Assembly (NCBI GenBank): GCA_902564265.1
Contig: CACFAI010000001.1
Span: 62,001 to 126,000, forward strand
DNA: 64,000 nt
Direction: 5' to 3'
Source: an uncultured Pelagibacteraceae bacterium
Lineage (GTDB): Bacteria > Pseudomonadota > Alphaproteobacteria > Pelagibacterales > Pelagibacteraceae
In this document: piece after piece, positions 33,983-46,182 of the stretch
Layout of the letters: the number at the start of each line of letters is the position of its first letter
Position numbering within the stretch: the stretch's first letter is position 1
Notes under the pieces: model-generated
The model's input: the letters and a program-made list of their open reading frames with translations, nothing else
What the model was told of the DNA's origin: nothing
The model's database searches: none
Translations under genes and position numbers: made by a program

Positions 33983-36900
33983 ATGAAAAAACAACTCAAA
34001 GATCTTTTTAAAAATACTGAGATATCAGACTCTCAGAATTTTAATAGTATTAAAATTTCATTAGCAAGTCCTGAAAAAATAAAGTCGTGGACATATGGTG
34101 AAATAAAAAAACCTGAAACAATAAATTACAGAACATTTAGACCAGAAAAAGATGGACTTTTCTGTGCAAGGATTTTTGGACCAATCAAAGATTATGAATG
34201 TTTGTGTGGAAAATATAAAAGAATGAAGTTCAGGGGTATTATCTGTGAAAAATGTGGTGTTGAAGTTACTAAATCGAATGTCAGACGTGAAAGGATGGGA
34301 CATATTAATCTTGCTACACCGGTAGCGCATATTTGGTTCCTTAAATCTCTTCCTAGTAGAATTTCTTTAGCAATTGATATGAAACTCAAAGAAGTTGAAA
34401 GAGTTCTTTATTTCGAAAATTTTATCGTTATTGAACCTGGTCTAACTGGTTTAAAAAAGAACCAACTACTGTCAGAGGATGAATTAATAAAATATCAAAA
34501 TGAGCATGGTGATGAATCATTTACAGCAGGTATTGGAGCCGAGGCAATATTAGAAATACTTAAAAATATAAATTTAGAACAAGAAAGGGAAATTTTAGTA
34601 AAAAATATCAATGAAACTAAGTCTAAAGTTTCAGAAGAGAGATCAATTAAAAGATTAAAGTTAATAGACTCATTTATTAAGACAGGCAACAAACCTGAAT
34701 GGATGATTTTAACAGTTATACCTGTTATACCACCAGAATTAAGACCTTTAGTACCATTAGATGGAGGCAGATTTGCTACTTCAGACTTAAATGATTTATA
34801 TAGAAGAGTAATTAATAGAAATAATCGTCTTAAAAGATTAATGGATTTAAAGGCACCGGATATAATTGTGCGAAATGAAAAAAGAATGTTGCAAGAGTCT
34901 GTTGATGCGCTCTTCGACAATGGAAGAAGAGGAAGAGTAATTACTGGAACAGGAAAACGTCCACTTAAATCTTTAGCAGAGATGCTTAAAGGTAAACAAG
35001 GTAGGTTTAGACAGAATCTTTTAGGAAAAAGGGTAGATTATTCAGGAAGATCAGTAATAGTAGTTGGTCCAGATTTAAAACTTCATGAATGTGGTTTGCC
35101 AAAAAAAATGGCATTAGAATTATTCAAACCGTTCTTATACGCAAGACTTAATAAACTTGGGTTAGCTTCAACAATTAAACAGGCAAAGAAGTTGGTCGAA
35201 AAAGAGACTAATGCTGTTTGGGACGCTTTAGAAGTAATTGTAAGAGAACACCCGGTTATTCTTAATAGAGCGCCGACACTTCATAGGTTAGGTGTACAGG
35301 CTTTTGAACCTAAATTGATAGAGGGAGATGCAATTGAATTGCACCCACTTACTTGTGCCGCATTTAATGCAGATTTTGACGGAGATCAAATGGCGGTGCA
35401 CATTCCTTTAAGTTTAGAGGCTCAACTTGAAGCTAGAGTTTTGATGATGTCTACAAATAATATTTTAAGTCCATCAAATGGCAAACCAATTATAGTTCCC
35501 AGCCAAGATATGATACTTGGAATTTATTATTTATCTCTCCCTCCATACCAAGAAAAGAAAATTGAAGGGTACTTTGTTAACGAATCTGAAATTGAGCAAG
35601 GTCTAGAATCAGGAAAAATAAAAATACACTCAAGAATTATATCAAGGTTTGAGACGGTTGATGAAAAAGGTAACAAAAAATTTGAAAAACATACGAGCAC
35701 AGCCGGTAGATTCTTGTTAGCTAATCTTCTACCTAAAGATAAAGATATAAAATTCTCTTTAATTGACAGAGTTTTACCTAAAAAGGTCGTTTCGGAAATA
35801 ATTGATTTTGTATTTAGATACACAGGTCAAAAAAGCACCGTTATTTTCTGTGATAAACTAAAAGACTTAGGATTTAAGCATGCATTTAAAGCAGGTATTT
35901 CATTCGGTAAAGATGACTTGATTATTCCAGATAATAAAGAGCAATTGATCGATGAAACCAAACAATTAATCAAAGATTACGAAAATCAATATTCCGAGGG
36001 ATTAATAACTAGAGGTGAAAAATATAACAAAGTAGTTGATGCTTGGTCTAAATGCACTGATAAAGTTGCATCTGAAATGATGAAGAGAATATCGGCAACA
36101 AATAAGTCTGATAAAGGATTAGATATTAATTCTGTCTTTATGATGGCGGACTCTGGTGCAAGAGGATCTGCTGCTCAAATGAAACAATTAGCTGGAATGA
36201 GGGGTTTAATCGCAAAACCATCAGGTGAGATTATTGAGTCACCAATTACATCTAATTTTAAGGAGGGTTTGACAGCTCTAGAATATTTTAATTCTACTCA
36301 CGGTGCTAGAAAAGGATTGGCTGACACAGCTTTAAAAACTGCTAATTCAGGTTATTTGACAAGAAGATTATGTGATGTTGCTCAAGATTTAACTGTAACT
36401 AAAAAGGATTGTGACTGTAAAAGTCGAGGAAGTATAAATTTATCTGAAATTATTGAGGGGGGAAATATAATAGTAAGTTTATCAGAAAGAGCTTTGGGAC
36501 GTGTTGCAGCAGCAGATGTAAAAAACCCAATAACAGGCGACGTTATAATTAAAAAGGGTGAAATGATTAACGAGTCTGGTTGTGAAAAAATAGATGCCGC
36601 AGGTGTAAAATCAATTAAAGTATACTCAGTTATTACTTGTGGATCAAAAGTTGGTGTTTGTGCAATGAGTTATGGTAGAGATCTCTCAAGAGGCAAAATG
36701 GTTAATGTTGGAGAAGCAATTGGTATGATCTCCGCACAGTCAATAGGTGAACCAGGAACCCAATTAACAATGAGAACTTTTCACGTTGGAGGAACAGCAT
36801 CAATTAAACAAGACTCTCAAATTGTAAGTAAAAGTGATGGTGTTTTAAAGATAATCAATACAAATTTATTAGAAGACTCCAAGAAAAATTTAATTGTTAT

Positions 36901-38155
36901 GGGTAGAAATACACAATTAAGTTTAGAAGATGAAAAAGGTATGCAAATCGCTGTATACAAAGTTCCATATGGTTCAAAACTATTTTTCAAAAATGAAGAT
37001 AAGGTTAAGAAAAATTCAAAAATTTGCGAGTGGGATCCTTATACAACACCTGTAATTGCAGAAAAAAGTGGAATAGCAAATTTTGTGGATTTAATTGATG
37101 GAGTTTCACTCTCCGAAACACTCGATGAAACTACTGGTATTTCATCTAAATCTGTAATTGACTGGAGATCTCAATCAAAAAATACAGATTTAAAACCTAG
37201 AATAACATTAAGAGATGAAAAAGGTAATGTTATTAAAAAAGCGGATGACAATGAAGCGAGATATTATCTCGTACCTGATTCAATCCTTTCAGTTCAAGAT
37301 GGACAAAAAATATTTGCTGGCGATGTTATAGCTCGTTTGCCTAAAGAAACATCTAAGACAAAAGATATCACTGGAGGTTTACCTAGAGTAGCTGAACTTT
37401 TCGAAGCACGTAAAGCAAAAGACAGTGCCATTATTGCAGAAAATAATGGAAAAGTGATTTTTGGTAAAGAAGTTCGAGGTAAACAAAGAGTTTCAATTGT
37501 CTCATCAAATGGAGAAAGTTCAAACTATTTAATTCCAAAAGGAAAACATATTAATTTCAACCAAGGGGAAGAAATTAAAAAAGGAGAATATTTATTAGAT
37601 GGACAACCTTTACCACATGATATTTTGAGAATATTAGGTATTGAAGAATTAACTGAATATTTTGTGAACCAAGTACAAGAAGTTTATAGATTACAGGGAG
37701 TTATAATAAATGATAAACATATAGAAACAATATTAAGACAAATGTTGAAAAAAATTGAAATTAAAACATCTGGTGACTCAGATTTATTACCTGGAGAAGT
37801 TATCGATAGGTTCAAATTTGATGAAATGAATGAACGACTTAAAAAAGATGGGAAAAAACCAGCCACTGGCGAGAGAGTTCTAATGGGTATTACTAAAGCA
37901 TCCTTACAAACTGACTCGTTTATCTCTGCCGCCTCATTTCAGGAGACAACACGAGTTCTTACTGACGCAGCAATCAGAGGTAAGGTTGACACATTAGTTG
38001 GATTAAAAGAAAATGTGATAGTTGGTAGGTTAGTTCCTGCAGGAACAGGCTCGATTAAGAACAAGTGGAACAAAAAAGCCCTTGATGATGACCAAAAATT
38101 CATTGCTGAGCAAGAAAAGATCGAACAGCCTGAAACCCCTGTAAATCAACAATAA
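33983..38155 (+). CDS. rpoC: RNA polymerase beta' subunit
   Basis: 1390 residues. The catalytic loop NADFDGDQM gives the magnesium ligands Asp464, Asp466 and Asp468. An N-terminal zinc-binding group ([11 protein letters not shown]...CEKCG) and a second Cys cluster (DCDCKSRG...[10 protein letters not shown]) are intact. The bridge-helix/trigger-loop parts ([45 protein letters not shown]) are conserved. The acidic C-terminal end ([13 protein letters not shown]) is short. A 147-base gap with promoter and leader follows before rpsL. Confidence 0.99.
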   Translation: MKKQLKDLFKNTEISDSQNFNSIKISLASPEKIKSWTYGEIKKPETINYRTFRPEKDGLFCARIFGPIKDYECLCGKYKRMKFRGIICEKCGVEVTKSNVRRERMGHINLATPVAHIWFLKSLPSRISLAIDMKLKEVERVLYFENFIVIEPGLTGLKKNQLLSEDELIKYQNEHGDESFTAGIGAEAILEILKNINLEQEREILVKNINETKSKVSEERSIKRLKLIDSFIKTGNKPEWMILTVIPVIPPELRPLVPLDGGRFATSDLNDLYRRVINRNNRLKRLMDLKAPDIIVRNEKRMLQESVDALFDNGRRGRVITGTGKRPLKSLAEMLKGKQGRFRQNLLGKRVDYSGRSVIVVGPDLKLHECGLPKKMALELFKPFLYARLNKLGLASTIKQAKKLVEKETNAVWDALEVIVREHPVILNRAPTLHRLGVQAFEPKLIEGDAIELHPLTCAAFNADFDGDQMAVHIPLSLEAQLEARVLMMSTNNILSPSNGKPIIVPSQDMILGIYYLSLPPYQEKKIEGYFVNESEIEQGLESGKIKIHSRIISRFETVDEKGNKKFEKHTSTAGRFLLANLLPKDKDIKFSLIDRVLPKKVVSEIIDFVFRYTGQKSTVIFCDKLKDLGFKHAFKAGISFGKDDLIIPDNKEQLIDETKQLIKDYENQYSEGLITRGEKYNKVVDAWSKCTDKVASEMMKRISATNKSDKGLDINSVFMMADSGARGSAAQMKQLAGMRGLIAKPSGEIIESPITSNFKEGLTALEYFNSTHGARKGLADTALKTANSGYLTRRLCDVAQDLTVTKKDCDCKSRGSINLSEIIEGGNIIVSLSERALGRVAAADVKNPITGDVIIKKGEMINESGCEKIDAAGVKSIKVYSVITCGSKVGVCAMSYGRDLSRGKMVNVGEAIGMISAQSIGEPGTQLTMRTFHVGGTASIKQDSQIVSKSDGVLKIINTNLLEDSKKNLIVMGRNTQLSLEDEKGMQIAVYKVPYGSKLFFKNEDKVKKNSKICEWDPYTTPVIAEKSGIANFVDLIDGVSLSETLDETTGISSKSVIDWRSQSKNTDLKPRITLRDEKGNVIKKADDNEARYYLVPDSILSVQDGQKIFAGDVIARLPKETSKTKDITGGLPRVAELFEARKAKDSAIIAENNGKVIFGKEVRGKQRVSIVSSNGESSNYLIPKGKHINFNQGEEIKKGEYLLDGQPLPHDILRILGIEELTEYFVNQVQEVYRLQGVIINDKHIETILRQMLKKIEIKTSGDSDLLPGEVIDRFKFDEMNERLKKDGKKPATGERVLMGITKASLQTDSFISAASFQETTRVLTDAAIRGKVDTLVGLKENVIVGRLVPAGTGSIKNKWNKKALDDDQKFIAEQEKIEQPETPVNQQ

Positions 38156-38181
38156 TTTAGCATTAAATTCCTCATTTTAGT

Positions 38182-38209
38182 TTGACAAATTACAAAACTA
38201 TAGTATTTT
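38182..38209 (+). promoter_or_regulatory. Promoter of the rpsL (str) group
   Basis: A perfect TTGACA (38182-38187) and TATTTT (38204-38209) with a 16-base spacer, inside the 147-base gap between rpoC and rpsL. It predicts a transcript start near 38216, leaving an 87-base leader. Confidence 0.65.
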
Positions 38210-38215
38210 CACCAA

Positions 38216-38302
38216 GAATTTTGGTTGGAATGTAGTGCCCTTGTAGCACTAAACGCTACCATTCACAGGTCACTAGAGTATTTCTTCCAAAAAATAATTA
38301 TT
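38216..38302 (+). promoter_or_regulatory. Structured leader before rpsL
   Basis: GAATG-TAGTG (38228-38237) pairs with CGCTA-C-CATTC (38254-38264) as a ten-base-pair stem with one bulged C. TTTTGG (38219-38224) can pair with CCAAAA (38287-38292), closing the leader. No clear Shine-Dalgarno sequence lies before the rpsL ATG. A ribosomal-protein or growth-control target is possible. Confidence 0.5.
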
Positions 38303-38674
38303 ATGCCGACAATTAACCAATTGCTAAGAAAAAAAAGAATTAAACCTAAGGCAAGGGATAGAGTCCCTGCTTTAGAGAAATCTCCACAGAAGAGAGGTGT
38401 CTGTGTAAAAGTTTACACAACCACACCAAAAAAACCCAACTCAGCCTTGAGAAAAGTTGCAAGGGTAAGACTTTCAAACGGTCACGAAGTAACTTCGTAT
38501 ATTCCTGGTGAAGGTCACAATCTTCAAGAACACTCAGTTGTTTTAATAAGAGGTGGTAGAGTAAAAGATTTGCCAGGAGTTCGATATCATATCTTAAGAG
38601 GTAATCTAGACACCCAAGGTGTGACGGGAAGAAAACAACAAAGATCTAAATACGGAGCAAAAAAAGGTAAGTAA
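38303..38674 (+). CDS. rpsL: 30S ribosomal protein S12
   Basis: 123 residues from the ATG at 38303 ([12 protein letters not shown]). It takes part in decoding at the A site. The loop [17 protein letters not shown] keeps the lysine typical of streptomycin-sensitive proteins, and [28 protein letters not shown] is intact. An in-frame start at 38225 would run through the structured leader and adds residues not found in S12, so it is rejected. rpsG follows after two bases. Confidence 0.98.
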   Translation: MPTINQLLRKKRIKPKARDRVPALEKSPQKRGVCVKVYTTTPKKPNSALRKVARVRLSNGHEVTSYIPGEGHNLQEHSVVLIRGGRVKDLPGVRYHILRGNLDTQGVTGRKQQRSKYGAKKGK

Positions 38675-38676
38675 AA

Positions 38677-39147
38677 ATGTCTAGAAAAAAAAGTGCTCCA
38701 AAAAAACTCAATGTTGTTGATCCAAAATACAAGTCAGTAATTATTCCAAAACTAATAAATTCACTAATGTATGATGGAAAAAAAACTATTGCTGAAAAAA
38801 TTGTTTATGATGCAATAGACAAAATTAAATCTAAATCAAAAGATGAGCCAATTACAGTTTTTAACCAAGCAATAAGTAATATTAAACCAACTGTAGAGGT
38901 AAGATCTAGAAGAGTTGGTGGAGCTACTTACCAAGTTCCCGTAGAAGTAAAAGCAAAAAGATCGCAAGCTCTTGCAATAAGATGGTTAATAGACGCCTCA
39001 AGAAAAAGAAAAGATAAAAAAATGTCTGATAAAATTTTTAATGAAATTTTTGATGCTTATCAAAATAGAGGTTCAGCAATTAAAAAGAAAGAGGATACAC
39101 ATAAAATGGCGGAGTCAAACAAAGCCTTTGCTCATTTTAGATGGTAA
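38677..39147 (+). CDS. rpsG: 30S ribosomal protein S7
   Basis: 156 residues. It organises the 3' major domain of 16S rRNA. Conserved segments are [40 protein letters not shown] and [11 protein letters not shown]. In E. coli S7 represses the str message; the rpsL-rpsG gap here is only two bases, so that kind of site cannot lie there. fusA begins six bases later. Confidence 0.98.
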   Translation: MSRKKSAPKKLNVVDPKYKSVIIPKLINSLMYDGKKTIAEKIVYDAIDKIKSKSKDEPITVFNQAISNIKPTVEVRSRRVGGATYQVPVEVKAKRSQALAIRWLIDASRKRKDKKMSDKIFNEIFDAYQNRGSAIKKKEDTHKMAESNKAFAHFRW

Positions 39148-39153
39148 GAAAAC

Positions 39154-41238
39154 ATGCCTAGAACTCATAAGTTAAATATGTATAGAAACATTGGTATCAT
39201 GGCACACATTGATGCTGGTAAAACAACTACGACTGAGAGAATTCTTTATTATACAGGAAAGAGTCATAAGATTGGAGAAGTTCACGATGGCGCAGCAACT
39301 ATGGACTGGATGGAACAAGAACAAGAAAGAGGTATTACAATTACCTCGGCTGCTACAACGTGTTTTTGGAGAGATCATAGAATAAATATTATTGATACAC
39401 CAGGACACGTTGATTTTACAATTGAAGTAGAAAGATCATTAAAAGTATTAGATGGTGCTGTAGCGGTTTTCGATGGTGTAGCTGGAGTAGAACCACAGTC
39501 TGAAACAGTATGGAGACAAGCTGATAAATATAAAGTTCCAAGAATTTGTTTTGTAAACAAATTAGACAGAACTGGTGCTGATTTTTTTAGATGTGTAGAT
39601 ATGATTAAAGATAGATTAGGGGCTAAACCTATGGTGATGCAAATTCCTATTGGAATTGAATCATCATTACAAGGTGTTGTTGATCTAGTAAAAATGAAAG
39701 CGATTGTATGGAAAAATGAAGATTTAGGAGCCGCATGGGAAGAAAAAGAAATTCCAGAAGATTTAAAAGAAATTTGTGAAAAATATAGACAAGAATTAGT
39801 TGAGTCAGCTGTAGAGCAGGATGAAAAACTAATGGAAAGTTATTTAAACGGTGATCAAATTAAAAACGAAGATTTAATTAAATGTGTGAGAAAAGGATGT
39901 CTAAATTTTGATTTTGTTCCAGTTCTGACTGGATCTGCATTTAAAAATAAAGGGGTTCAACCATTACTGGATGCTGTAGTTGATTATTTACCAAGCCCAG
40001 AAGATATTGGCTCAATTAAAGGAACAAAACCTGGATCAGAGGATGTTGTTGAAATGAAGTTTGAAGATAGCGCTCCTTTTTCAGCTCTTGCATTTAAAGT
40101 TGCAAATGATCCATTTGTTGGATCTTTAACATTTATTAGAATTTATTCAGGAACAGTTAAATCAGGTACTGGAATTTATAATACTTCAAAGGATAAAGAA
40201 GAAAGAGTCGGACGAATGCTTTTAATGCACGCAAACTCAAGAGAAGACATAAAAGAAGCTAATGCTGGTGATATTGTTGCTCTAGCTGGCTTAAAATATA
40301 CAATTACTGGACACACTTTAGCTAATGAGGAAAGCCCAGTTTTATTAGAACCTATGGAATTTCCAGATCCAGTTATTGAAATTGCTGTTGAGCCTAAGAC
40401 TAAAGGAGATCAAGAAAAAATGGGAGAAGCTTTAGGCAGATTAGCCAAAGAAGATCCATCTTTTAGAGTTACTTCTGATGAAGAGTCTGGACAAACAATC
40501 ATCAAAGGCATGGGAGAGCTTCATTTAGATATAATCGTAGATAGGATGAAAAGAGAATTTAAAGTAGAGGCAAACGTTGGTGCTCCTCAGGTAGCTTATA
40601 GAGAAACAATACTTAAACAATCAGAATTTGATTACACACACAAAAAACAAAGTGGTGGTGCTGGTCAATTTGCTAGAGTGAAACTCTCAATTGAACCTTT
40701 AGAACCTGGCAAAGGTAGAGAAGTAGAAAGTAAAATCAAAGGTGGTGCTATTCCAAAAGAATTTATACCAGGCGTTGAAAAAGGTATTGAAAGTGTCTCT
40801 GACAGCGGAATATTAGCTGGATTCCCGATTATTGATTACAAAGTAACAATCCTAGATGGATTGCATCACGATGTCGATTCAAGTGTTCTAGCTTTTGAAT
40901 TAGCTTCAAGACAATGTTTTAAAGAAGCTTGTAACAGAGCAACTTTAAAATTACTTGAACCAATTATGAGAGTCGAAGTTGTAACACCTGAGGATTATAT
41001 GGGTGACGTGATAGGTGACCTTAACAGTAGACGAGGACAGATAAACACTCAAGAACAGAGAGGTAATGCTACAGTAATTACTGCAATGGTTCCATTAGCA
41101 AATATGTTTGGATATATAAATGCTCTAAGATCTATGTCTCAAGGAAGAGCACAATACTCAATGTTCTTCGATCACTATGATAAAGTTCCGCAAAATGTTC
41201 AAGATGAAGTTACAAAAAAGACAGGTTCAAATGGATAA
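39154..41238 (+). CDS. fusA: Elongation factor G
   Basis: 694 residues, full length. It drives ribosomal translocation with GTP. The G domain has [19 protein letters not shown] (P-loop), [11 protein letters not shown] and [15 protein letters not shown]; domains II-V follow, with [18 protein letters not shown] and the domain [11 protein letters not shown]. Its last eight bases overlap the rpsJ start. No tuf gene follows, unlike in E. coli. Confidence 0.99.
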   Translation: MPRTHKLNMYRNIGIMAHIDAGKTTTTERILYYTGKSHKIGEVHDGAATMDWMEQEQERGITITSAATTCFWRDHRINIIDTPGHVDFTIEVERSLKVLDGAVAVFDGVAGVEPQSETVWRQADKYKVPRICFVNKLDRTGADFFRCVDMIKDRLGAKPMVMQIPIGIESSLQGVVDLVKMKAIVWKNEDLGAAWEEKEIPEDLKEICEKYRQELVESAVEQDEKLMESYLNGDQIKNEDLIKCVRKGCLNFDFVPVLTGSAFKNKGVQPLLDAVVDYLPSPEDIGSIKGTKPGSEDVVEMKFEDSAPFSALAFKVANDPFVGSLTFIRIYSGTVKSGTGIYNTSKDKEERVGRMLLMHANSREDIKEANAGDIVALAGLKYTITGHTLANEESPVLLEPMEFPDPVIEIAVEPKTKGDQEKMGEALGRLAKEDPSFRVTSDEESGQTIIKGMGELHLDIIVDRMKREFKVEANVGAPQVAYRETILKQSEFDYTHKKQSGGAGQFARVKLSIEPLEPGKGREVESKIKGGAIPKEFIPGVEKGIESVSDSGILAGFPIIDYKVTILDGLHHDVDSSVLAFELASRQCFKEACNRATLKLLEPIMRVEVVTPEDYMGDVIGDLNSRRGQINTQEQRGNATVITAMVPLANMFGYINALRSMSQGRAQYSMFFDHYDKVPQNVQDEVTKKTGSNG

Positions 41239-41539
41239 ACAAAACATTAGAATAAAATTAAGAGCCTACGATAATAAAGTATTGGATCAATCAACTGAAG
41301 AAATAGTTAATACAGTTAAAAGAACTGGTGCAAATATTAAAGGACCAATACCGTTACCAACTAAAATAGAAAGATATACTGTTTTAAGATCACCTCATAT
41401 TGATAAAAAAAGTCGAGAACAATTCGAAACAAGAACTCACAAAAGATTAATAGATATTATAGAGCCAACACCTCAAACTGTTGAAGCTTTGATGAAACTA
41501 GATTTAGCATCAGGTGTAGACGTGGAGATTAAAATATGA
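41231..41539 (+). CDS. rpsJ: 30S ribosomal protein S10
   Basis: 102 residues from the ATG at 41231 ([20 protein letters not shown]), the usual S10 start. The central [36 protein letters not shown] is near-invariant. It overlaps the fusA end by eight bases and rplC by four. An in-frame start at 41177 lies inside fusA and is rejected. S10 (NusE) also binds NusB/NusG in antitermination. Confidence 0.98.
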   Translation: MDKQNIRIKLRAYDNKVLDQSTEEIVNTVKRTGANIKGPIPLPTKIERYTVLRSPHIDKKSREQFETRTHKRLIDIIEPTPQTVEALMKLDLASGVDVEIKI

Positions 41540-42249
41540 TTCAGGAAATTGGACTTATTGGAAAGAAAATTGGTATGACGAGGGAATTTTATAAATCTGG
41601 GCAGTCGGTGCCTGTCACAGCTGTCAAAATTGATAAAGGAAGGATAATTCAATTAATTTCAAAAGATCAAAGAGGGTATAATGCTATTCAAGTTGGATTT
41701 GGAAAAATTAAAAATTCAAAACTTTCAAAACAAATGAAGGGTTTCTTCTCAAAAAAAAATACTGAGCCTAAAAAAATTTTAAAAGAATTTAGGGTATCTA
41801 AATTAGATAATTATAAAGAAGGCAATGAACTTGGATTAGAGATCTTTAAAGACGCAAAATTTGTTGATGTTCGTTCAAAAACAATTGGTAAAGGATTTGC
41901 TGGAGCAATGAAAAGACATAATTTTGGAGGTCTTAGAGCGTCACATGGTGTTTCAATTTCTCATAGAGCACATGGTTCAACTGGTCAAAACCAAGATCCA
42001 GGTAAAGTTTTTAAAGGAAAGAAAATGGCAGGCCATATGGGAAGCAAAATGCGTACTAAACAAAATATTGAAATTATCAAAACTGATTTAGAAAATGATA
42101 TTATGTATTTAAAAGGCTCAATTCCTGGTTCAAGAAATACAGAAGTCTTAGTTAAACAATCAGTTAAGAATACAAGAAAACTCACTATGTTAGAAAAAAT
42201 TGAGAAAATGGAAAAATTGAAAAAAGTTCCAGAAAAGAAGAAAAAATAA
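41536..42249 (+). CDS. rplC: 50S ribosomal protein L3
   Basis: 237 residues. An early assembly protein near the peptidyl-transferase centre. Family signatures: [13 protein letters not shown] at the start and [38 protein letters not shown], containing the Gln that is methylated in other bacteria. The tail is long and lysine-rich ([15 protein letters not shown]), about 25 residues beyond the E. coli protein. rplD follows with no gap. Confidence 0.97.
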   Translation: MIQEIGLIGKKIGMTREFYKSGQSVPVTAVKIDKGRIIQLISKDQRGYNAIQVGFGKIKNSKLSKQMKGFFSKKNTEPKKILKEFRVSKLDNYKEGNELGLEIFKDAKFVDVRSKTIGKGFAGAMKRHNFGGLRASHGVSISHRAHGSTGQNQDPGKVFKGKKMAGHMGSKMRTKQNIEIIKTDLENDIMYLKGSIPGSRNTEVLVKQSVKNTRKLTMLEKIEKMEKLKKVPEKKKK

Positions 42250-42873
42250 ATGAAAATTGAAAAAATAAATCTTGAAGGAAAAAAAGGCTCAGTTGAAGTT
42301 AAAGATTCAATCTTTTCTTCAAAAATCAATGAGAAATTAATCAGCTCTGTAATTTACAAGACTAACGCTAATTACAAAGGAAGAAGCTCCAAAACAAAAC
42401 AAAAGAATGAAATTATTGGATCTACTTCAAAAATCTACGCACAAAAAGGAACAGGTAATGCAAGACACGCTAGTAGAAAAGCTCCAATTTTCGTAGGTGG
42501 TGGTATAGCTCATGGTCCAAAAGGAAGAAATAGTTATAAAACTAGAAAATTGAACAAAAATGAAAAGAGACAGAGTATTAGCTCTATTCTATCAAAAAAA
42601 TTTAAACTCAAAGAGGTAATTGTTTTCGATGACTTCTCTAAAGAAATAAAAAAAACAAAAGAAATGGACAAAATTTTGAAAAAGTTTGATGCTAAGAACT
42701 CAATTTTGATTTTAGATAAAAATTCTAAAGATAAAATATTTAGAGCTACAAAAAATATTCCTAACGTTAAATGTACAGATATAGGTCATTTCAGTGCTTA
42801 TGATATTTTAAAATTTAAAAAAATTATTTTTACAGAAACATCGGTTAAAGAATTGGAGAAAAGGTATAATTAA
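42250..42873 (+). CDS. rplD: 50S ribosomal protein L4
   Basis: 207 residues. Lines the exit tunnel. Conserved: NYKGRSSKTKQKNEIIGSTSKIYAQKGTGNARHASRKAPIFVGGGIAHGPKGR, the extended tunnel loop, and a Rossmann-like C-terminal part. In E. coli L4 represses the S10 message; no separate S10 leader exists here because rpsJ overlaps fusA. It overlaps rplW by one base. Confidence 0.97.
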   Translation: MKIEKINLEGKKGSVEVKDSIFSSKINEKLISSVIYKTNANYKGRSSKTKQKNEIIGSTSKIYAQKGTGNARHASRKAPIFVGGGIAHGPKGRNSYKTRKLNKNEKRQSISSILSKKFKLKEVIVFDDFSKEIKKTKEMDKILKKFDAKNSILILDKNSKDKIFRATKNIPNVKCTDIGHFSAYDILKFKKIIFTETSVKELEKRYN

Positions 42874-43166
42874 TGAATAAAGTAAGCTTATACGATACAA
42901 TAATTTCCCCAGTTATTACTGAGAAGTCTTCAAACATGTCTACCCAAAATAAAGTTGTTTTTAAAGTTAGGGATGACGCTAACAAAAAAACTTTAAAGAA
43001 AAATATTGAAAAAATTTTTAAAGTTAACGTAGTAAAAGTGAATATTATTAACAAAAAATCTATTTTGAAATTTACTAGAGGCAGAAATAGTAGAGTCAAA
43101 GGTTACAAAAAAGCAGTGATTACATTAAAAAAAGGTCAAACCATTGATCTAACAACAGGAATATAA
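42873..43166 (+). CDS. rplW: 50S ribosomal protein L23
   Basis: 97 residues. It sits at the tunnel exit and docks trigger factor and SRP. Features: ISPVITEKSSNMSTQNKVVFKVRDDANKKTLKKNIEKIFKVNV and the RGRNSRVKGYKKAVITL loop. One-base overlap with rplD; one base before rplB. Confidence 0.97.
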   Translation: MNKVSLYDTIISPVITEKSSNMSTQNKVVFKVRDDANKKTLKKNIEKIFKVNVVKVNIINKKSILKFTRGRNSRVKGYKKAVITLKKGQTIDLTTGI

Positions 43167-43167
43167 A

Positions 43168-44001
43168 ATGGCATTAAAAACATTTAAACCGTATACCAAA
43201 TCTGTGAGAGGAACTATTCTTGTTGATAGAAAAAATCTTTGGAAAGGTAAACCATTTAAACCTTTAACATCAGTAAAAAATTCATCAAGTGGAAGAAATA
43301 ATCTTGGAAGAATAACTGCTAGAAATGTTGGTGGTGGACATAAGCAAAAATATAGAAATGTTGATTTTTATAGAAAAAAATTTGGTGAAAAAGCTGAGGT
43401 AGAAAGAATTGAATACGATCCTAACAGATCATGTCATATAATGTTAGTTAAATTTCCTGATGGTGAGAGATATTACTATTTAGCGCCAAAAGAGATTAAA
43501 GTCGGTGATAAAATCTCAAATGGACCAAATTCTGAAATCAAAGTAGGAAATTGCTTACCATTATCTGAAATACCGGTGGGTATTGATATACATAATGTAG
43601 AAATTAATCCTGGTGGTGGTGGAAAAATTGCAAGATCTGCAGGAACATCCGTTTCTATTTCAGGTAATGATGGGAGTTATTCAATTGTTAAGATGGCATC
43701 AGGAGAGGTTAGAAGAATTGACTCCAGAGCAATGGCCACTATTGGAGTTCTTTCAAACCCTGATCAAAAAAATATTAAGATTGGTAAAGCTGGTAGATCA
43801 AGATGGCTTGGTAGAAGACCACACACAAGAGGTGTTGTAATGAATCCAGTTGATCACCCTCACGGCGGTGGTGAAGGTAAATCTGCTGGTGGTAGACACC
43901 CCGTCTCTAGAAAAGGCCAATCTGCAAAAGGTTTGAAAACAAGAGATAATAAAAGAACAGATAAATTTATAATTCGAAGAAGAAAGAAAAAGAAAGGTTG
44001 A
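43168..44001 (+). CDS. rplB: 50S ribosomal protein L2
   Basis: 277 residues. Needed for subunit joining and the peptidyl-transferase region. Conserved [22 protein letters not shown] near residue 50, the central [21 protein letters not shown] and the C-terminal [15 protein letters not shown] with its key histidine. A poly-basic end ([10 protein letters not shown]) is usual. Adjacent to rpsS with a one-base gap. Confidence 0.98.
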   Translation: MALKTFKPYTKSVRGTILVDRKNLWKGKPFKPLTSVKNSSSGRNNLGRITARNVGGGHKQKYRNVDFYRKKFGEKAEVERIEYDPNRSCHIMLVKFPDGERYYYLAPKEIKVGDKISNGPNSEIKVGNCLPLSEIPVGIDIHNVEINPGGGGKIARSAGTSVSISGNDGSYSIVKMASGEVRRIDSRAMATIGVLSNPDQKNIKIGKAGRSRWLGRRPHTRGVVMNPVDHPHGGGEGKSAGGRHPVSRKGQSAKGLKTRDNKRTDKFIIRRRKKKKG

Positions 44002-44002
44002 A

Positions 44003-44308
44003 ATGACTAGATCAGTTTGGAAAGGTCCATTTGTTGAAGAAAGCTTAATTAAAAAAGCTGAAAAACAAAAAAATGAGTCTGGTAAAAAGCCTATTAAAAC
44101 TTGGTCAAGAAAATCAACGATAATTCCAGATTTCGTTGGTTTAAGTTTTTTAATTTATAATGGTAAAAAGTTTATCCCACTTACTGTATCTGAGGACATG
44201 GTTGGCCATAAATTTGGAGAATTTGCACCAACAAGACAATTTTTTGGTCATACACCAGCTGATAAAAAAGCCAAGGCCGAAGAAACTAAACCTGAAGAGA
44301 AGAAATAA
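44003..44308 (+). CDS. rpsS: 30S ribosomal protein S19
   Basis: 101 residues, about nine longer than E. coli S19. Conserved core: [46 protein letters not shown] and [13 protein letters not shown]. The tail ([16 protein letters not shown]) is a charged lysine/glutamate extension. Two bases before rplV. Confidence 0.97.
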   Translation: MTRSVWKGPFVEESLIKKAEKQKNESGKKPIKTWSRKSTIIPDFVGLSFLIYNGKKFIPLTVSEDMVGHKFGEFAPTRQFFGHTPADKKAKAEETKPEEKK

Positions 44309-44310
44309 AA

Positions 44311-44706
44311 ATGAGTAAAAAGGATAAAAAAGAAACAAATTTAGTAAGGTCAGTAAATAAAAATATTAGATCTAGTACTAGAAAGCTTAATCCAATTTTA
44401 AAAGGTATTGTTGGAAAAAAAGTTGATTTAGCGATCAGAGATCTTGATTTTTCAAATAAAAGAATATGTAAGGATATCAAAAAAACTTTATCTTCAGCTA
44501 TTGCAAATGCAGAGAACAATTTTCAATATGATATTGATAAACTTTTTATTAAAGAAGCTTACTGCGGTAAACAAATTACCATGAAAAGATTTAGACCAAG
44601 AGCAAAAGGAAGAGCGGCTCCAATCTTAAAACCATATTCAAATTTAACAATTATATTATCGGAAAAATTACAAACTAAAGAGGTTAAAGATGGGACAAAA
44701 GGTTAA
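44311..44706 (+). CDS. rplV: 50S ribosomal protein L22
   Basis: 131 residues, with about 20 extra basic N-terminal residues before the usual start region [34 protein letters not shown]. The beta-hairpin [36 protein letters not shown] enters the exit tunnel. It overlaps rpsC by 17 bases, the longest overlap in the ribosomal array. Confidence 0.96.
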   Translation: MSKKDKKETNLVRSVNKNIRSSTRKLNPILKGIVGKKVDLAIRDLDFSNKRICKDIKKTLSSAIANAENNFQYDIDKLFIKEAYCGKQITMKRFRPRAKGRAAPILKPYSNLTIILSEKLQTKEVKDGTKG

Positions 44707-45349
44707 TCCTGTAGGTTTAAGACTTGGAGTCAATAGAGGATGGGACTCCGTTTGGTATGCAAAAAAAAAGGATTTCGGTAAATTTTTAATCGAAGACTTT
44801 AAAATAAGAGAATATATTAAAAAAAACGTCATTAACTCTGGGGTTTCAAAAGTAATGATAGAAAGAACCTCAAAAAAATGTTTTGTAACAATTTATACTT
44901 CAAGACCTGGTTTTGTAATCGGTAAAAAGGGAAGTGATATTGAAAAGATCAAAGAAAAACTATCTAGACTAACTACAAATGAGGTAAATCTTAATATTAA
45001 AGAAGTAAAAAAACCAGAGACAAACAGTTATTTAGTTGCTGAAAATATATCCCAACAGCTGGTTAAAAGAATTTCATATAGAAGAGCTATGAAGAGAGCT
45101 ATGCAGTCTGCATTAAGATTAGGAGCAAAGGGCATAAAAGTATCTGTAAGTGGGAGATTAGGTGGAAACGAAATTGCAAGGACAGAATGGCTAAGAGATG
45201 GAAGTATTCCTTCCCACACTCTAAGGGCAGACATAGATTATGCAGAAGCGGAAGCTTTAACTACGTATGGAATTATTGGTATAAAAGTTTGGATATATAA
45301 AGGTGAAATTTTTACGAAAGAATTTAGTCAGGAAACAAACAAGAGATAA
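44690..45349 (+). CDS. rpsC: 30S ribosomal protein S3
   Basis: 219 residues. Part of the mRNA entry channel. [24 protein letters not shown] is the standard start. The KH domain has [20 protein letters not shown], and [43 protein letters not shown] is near-invariant. It starts 17 bases before the end of rplV, so translation is probably coupled. Confidence 0.98.
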   Translation: MGQKVNPVGLRLGVNRGWDSVWYAKKKDFGKFLIEDFKIREYIKKNVINSGVSKVMIERTSKKCFVTIYTSRPGFVIGKKGSDIEKIKEKLSRLTTNEVNLNIKEVKKPETNSYLVAENISQQLVKRISYRRAMKRAMQSALRLGAKGIKVSVSGRLGGNEIARTEWLRDGSIPSHTLRADIDYAEAEALTTYGIIGIKVWIYKGEIFTKEFSQETNKR

Positions 45350-45351
45350 CT

Positions 45352-45762
45352 ATGCTACAACCAACTAGAACAAAATTTAGAAAAGCTCATAAAGGTCGTA
45401 TCCATGGAAATGCGTCTAGATGCAATAAAATGAATTATGGTTCCTTTGGACTAAAAGCATTGCAGCCAGATAGAGTAATTTCTAAACAAATAGAGGCGGC
45501 TAGAGTTGCACTAACAAGACATATGAAAAGACAAGGTAGAGTTTGGACAAGGGTTTTTCCAAATATACCTGTTTCAAAAAAACCAACTGAAGTTAGAATG
45601 GGAAAAGGTAAAGGTTCACCGGAATTTTGGGCATGTAGAGTTAAACCAGGAAGAATTTTATTTGAGGTAGACGGCGTATCCGAACAAATAGCAAAAGAGG
45701 CACTATATAAAGCTTCTGCAAAACTACCAATTAAAACTAAGTTCATAAGAAGGATCTCATAA
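45352..45762 (+). CDS. rplP: 50S ribosomal protein L16
   Basis: 136 residues, normal length. Contacts A-site tRNA. Conserved: [54 protein letters not shown] and the KLPIKTKFI ending. Two bases after rpsC; one-base overlap with rpmC. Confidence 0.98.
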   Translation: MLQPTRTKFRKAHKGRIHGNASRCNKMNYGSFGLKALQPDRVISKQIEAARVALTRHMKRQGRVWTRVFPNIPVSKKPTEVRMGKGKGSPEFWACRVKPGRILFEVDGVSEQIAKEALYKASAKLPIKTKFIRRIS

Positions 45763-45953
45763 TGAAGAAAAATGAAATAAAAAAATTTACCAAGGATCAA
45801 GCGTTGAAAAATTTAGATAAGCTTAAAAAAGATTTGTTTAATTTGAGATTTCAAAAAATAAACGGACAACTTACAAATCCGTCTAAAATATCTCAAACTA
45901 AAAAAGACATTTCAAGAATGAAAACTCTTATTGGAAGGAAAAAAAGTGCCTAA
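45762..45953 (+). CDS. rpmC: 50S ribosomal protein L29
   Basis: 63 residues, two-helix protein near the tunnel exit. The conserved LKKDLFNLRFQKINGQLTNPSKI is present. One-base overlap with rplP; its last eight bases overlap the GTG start of rpsQ. Confidence 0.96.
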   Translation: MKKNEIKKFTKDQALKNLDKLKKDLFNLRFQKINGQLTNPSKISQTKKDISRMKTLIGRKKSA

Positions 45954-46182
45954 AAAAATACTAAGCGGAATTGTAGTGAGTGATAAACCAAATAAGACAA
46001 TAACAGTTATTGTTGAAAGAAAATATCAACATCCTACTTTGAAAAAAGTCGTAAAAGTAAGAAAAAAATTTAGTGCGCATGATGAAAATAATAAATTTAA
46101 AAATGGAGACAAAGTTAAGATAATTGAATGTAGACCATATTCAAAAACAAAAAAATTTGAAGTACTAGGAGAAAATAAATGA
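45946..46182 (+). CDS. rpsQ: 30S ribosomal protein S17
   Basis: 78 residues from the GTG at 45946 ([20 protein letters not shown]). This start is preferred over a TTG at 45931 because S17 proteins begin at this point. The OB-fold core [25 protein letters not shown] and [13 protein letters not shown] are conserved. Overlaps rplN by four bases. Confidence 0.95.
   Translation: MPKKILSGIVVSDKPNKTITVIVERKYQHPTLKKVVKVRKKFSAHDENNKFKNGDKVKIIECRPYSKTKKFEVLGENK

Noticed and set aside
38225-38302. In-frame upstream extension of rpsL
   Set aside because: S12 proteins begin at MPTINQLL (38303); the extension runs through the structured leader.
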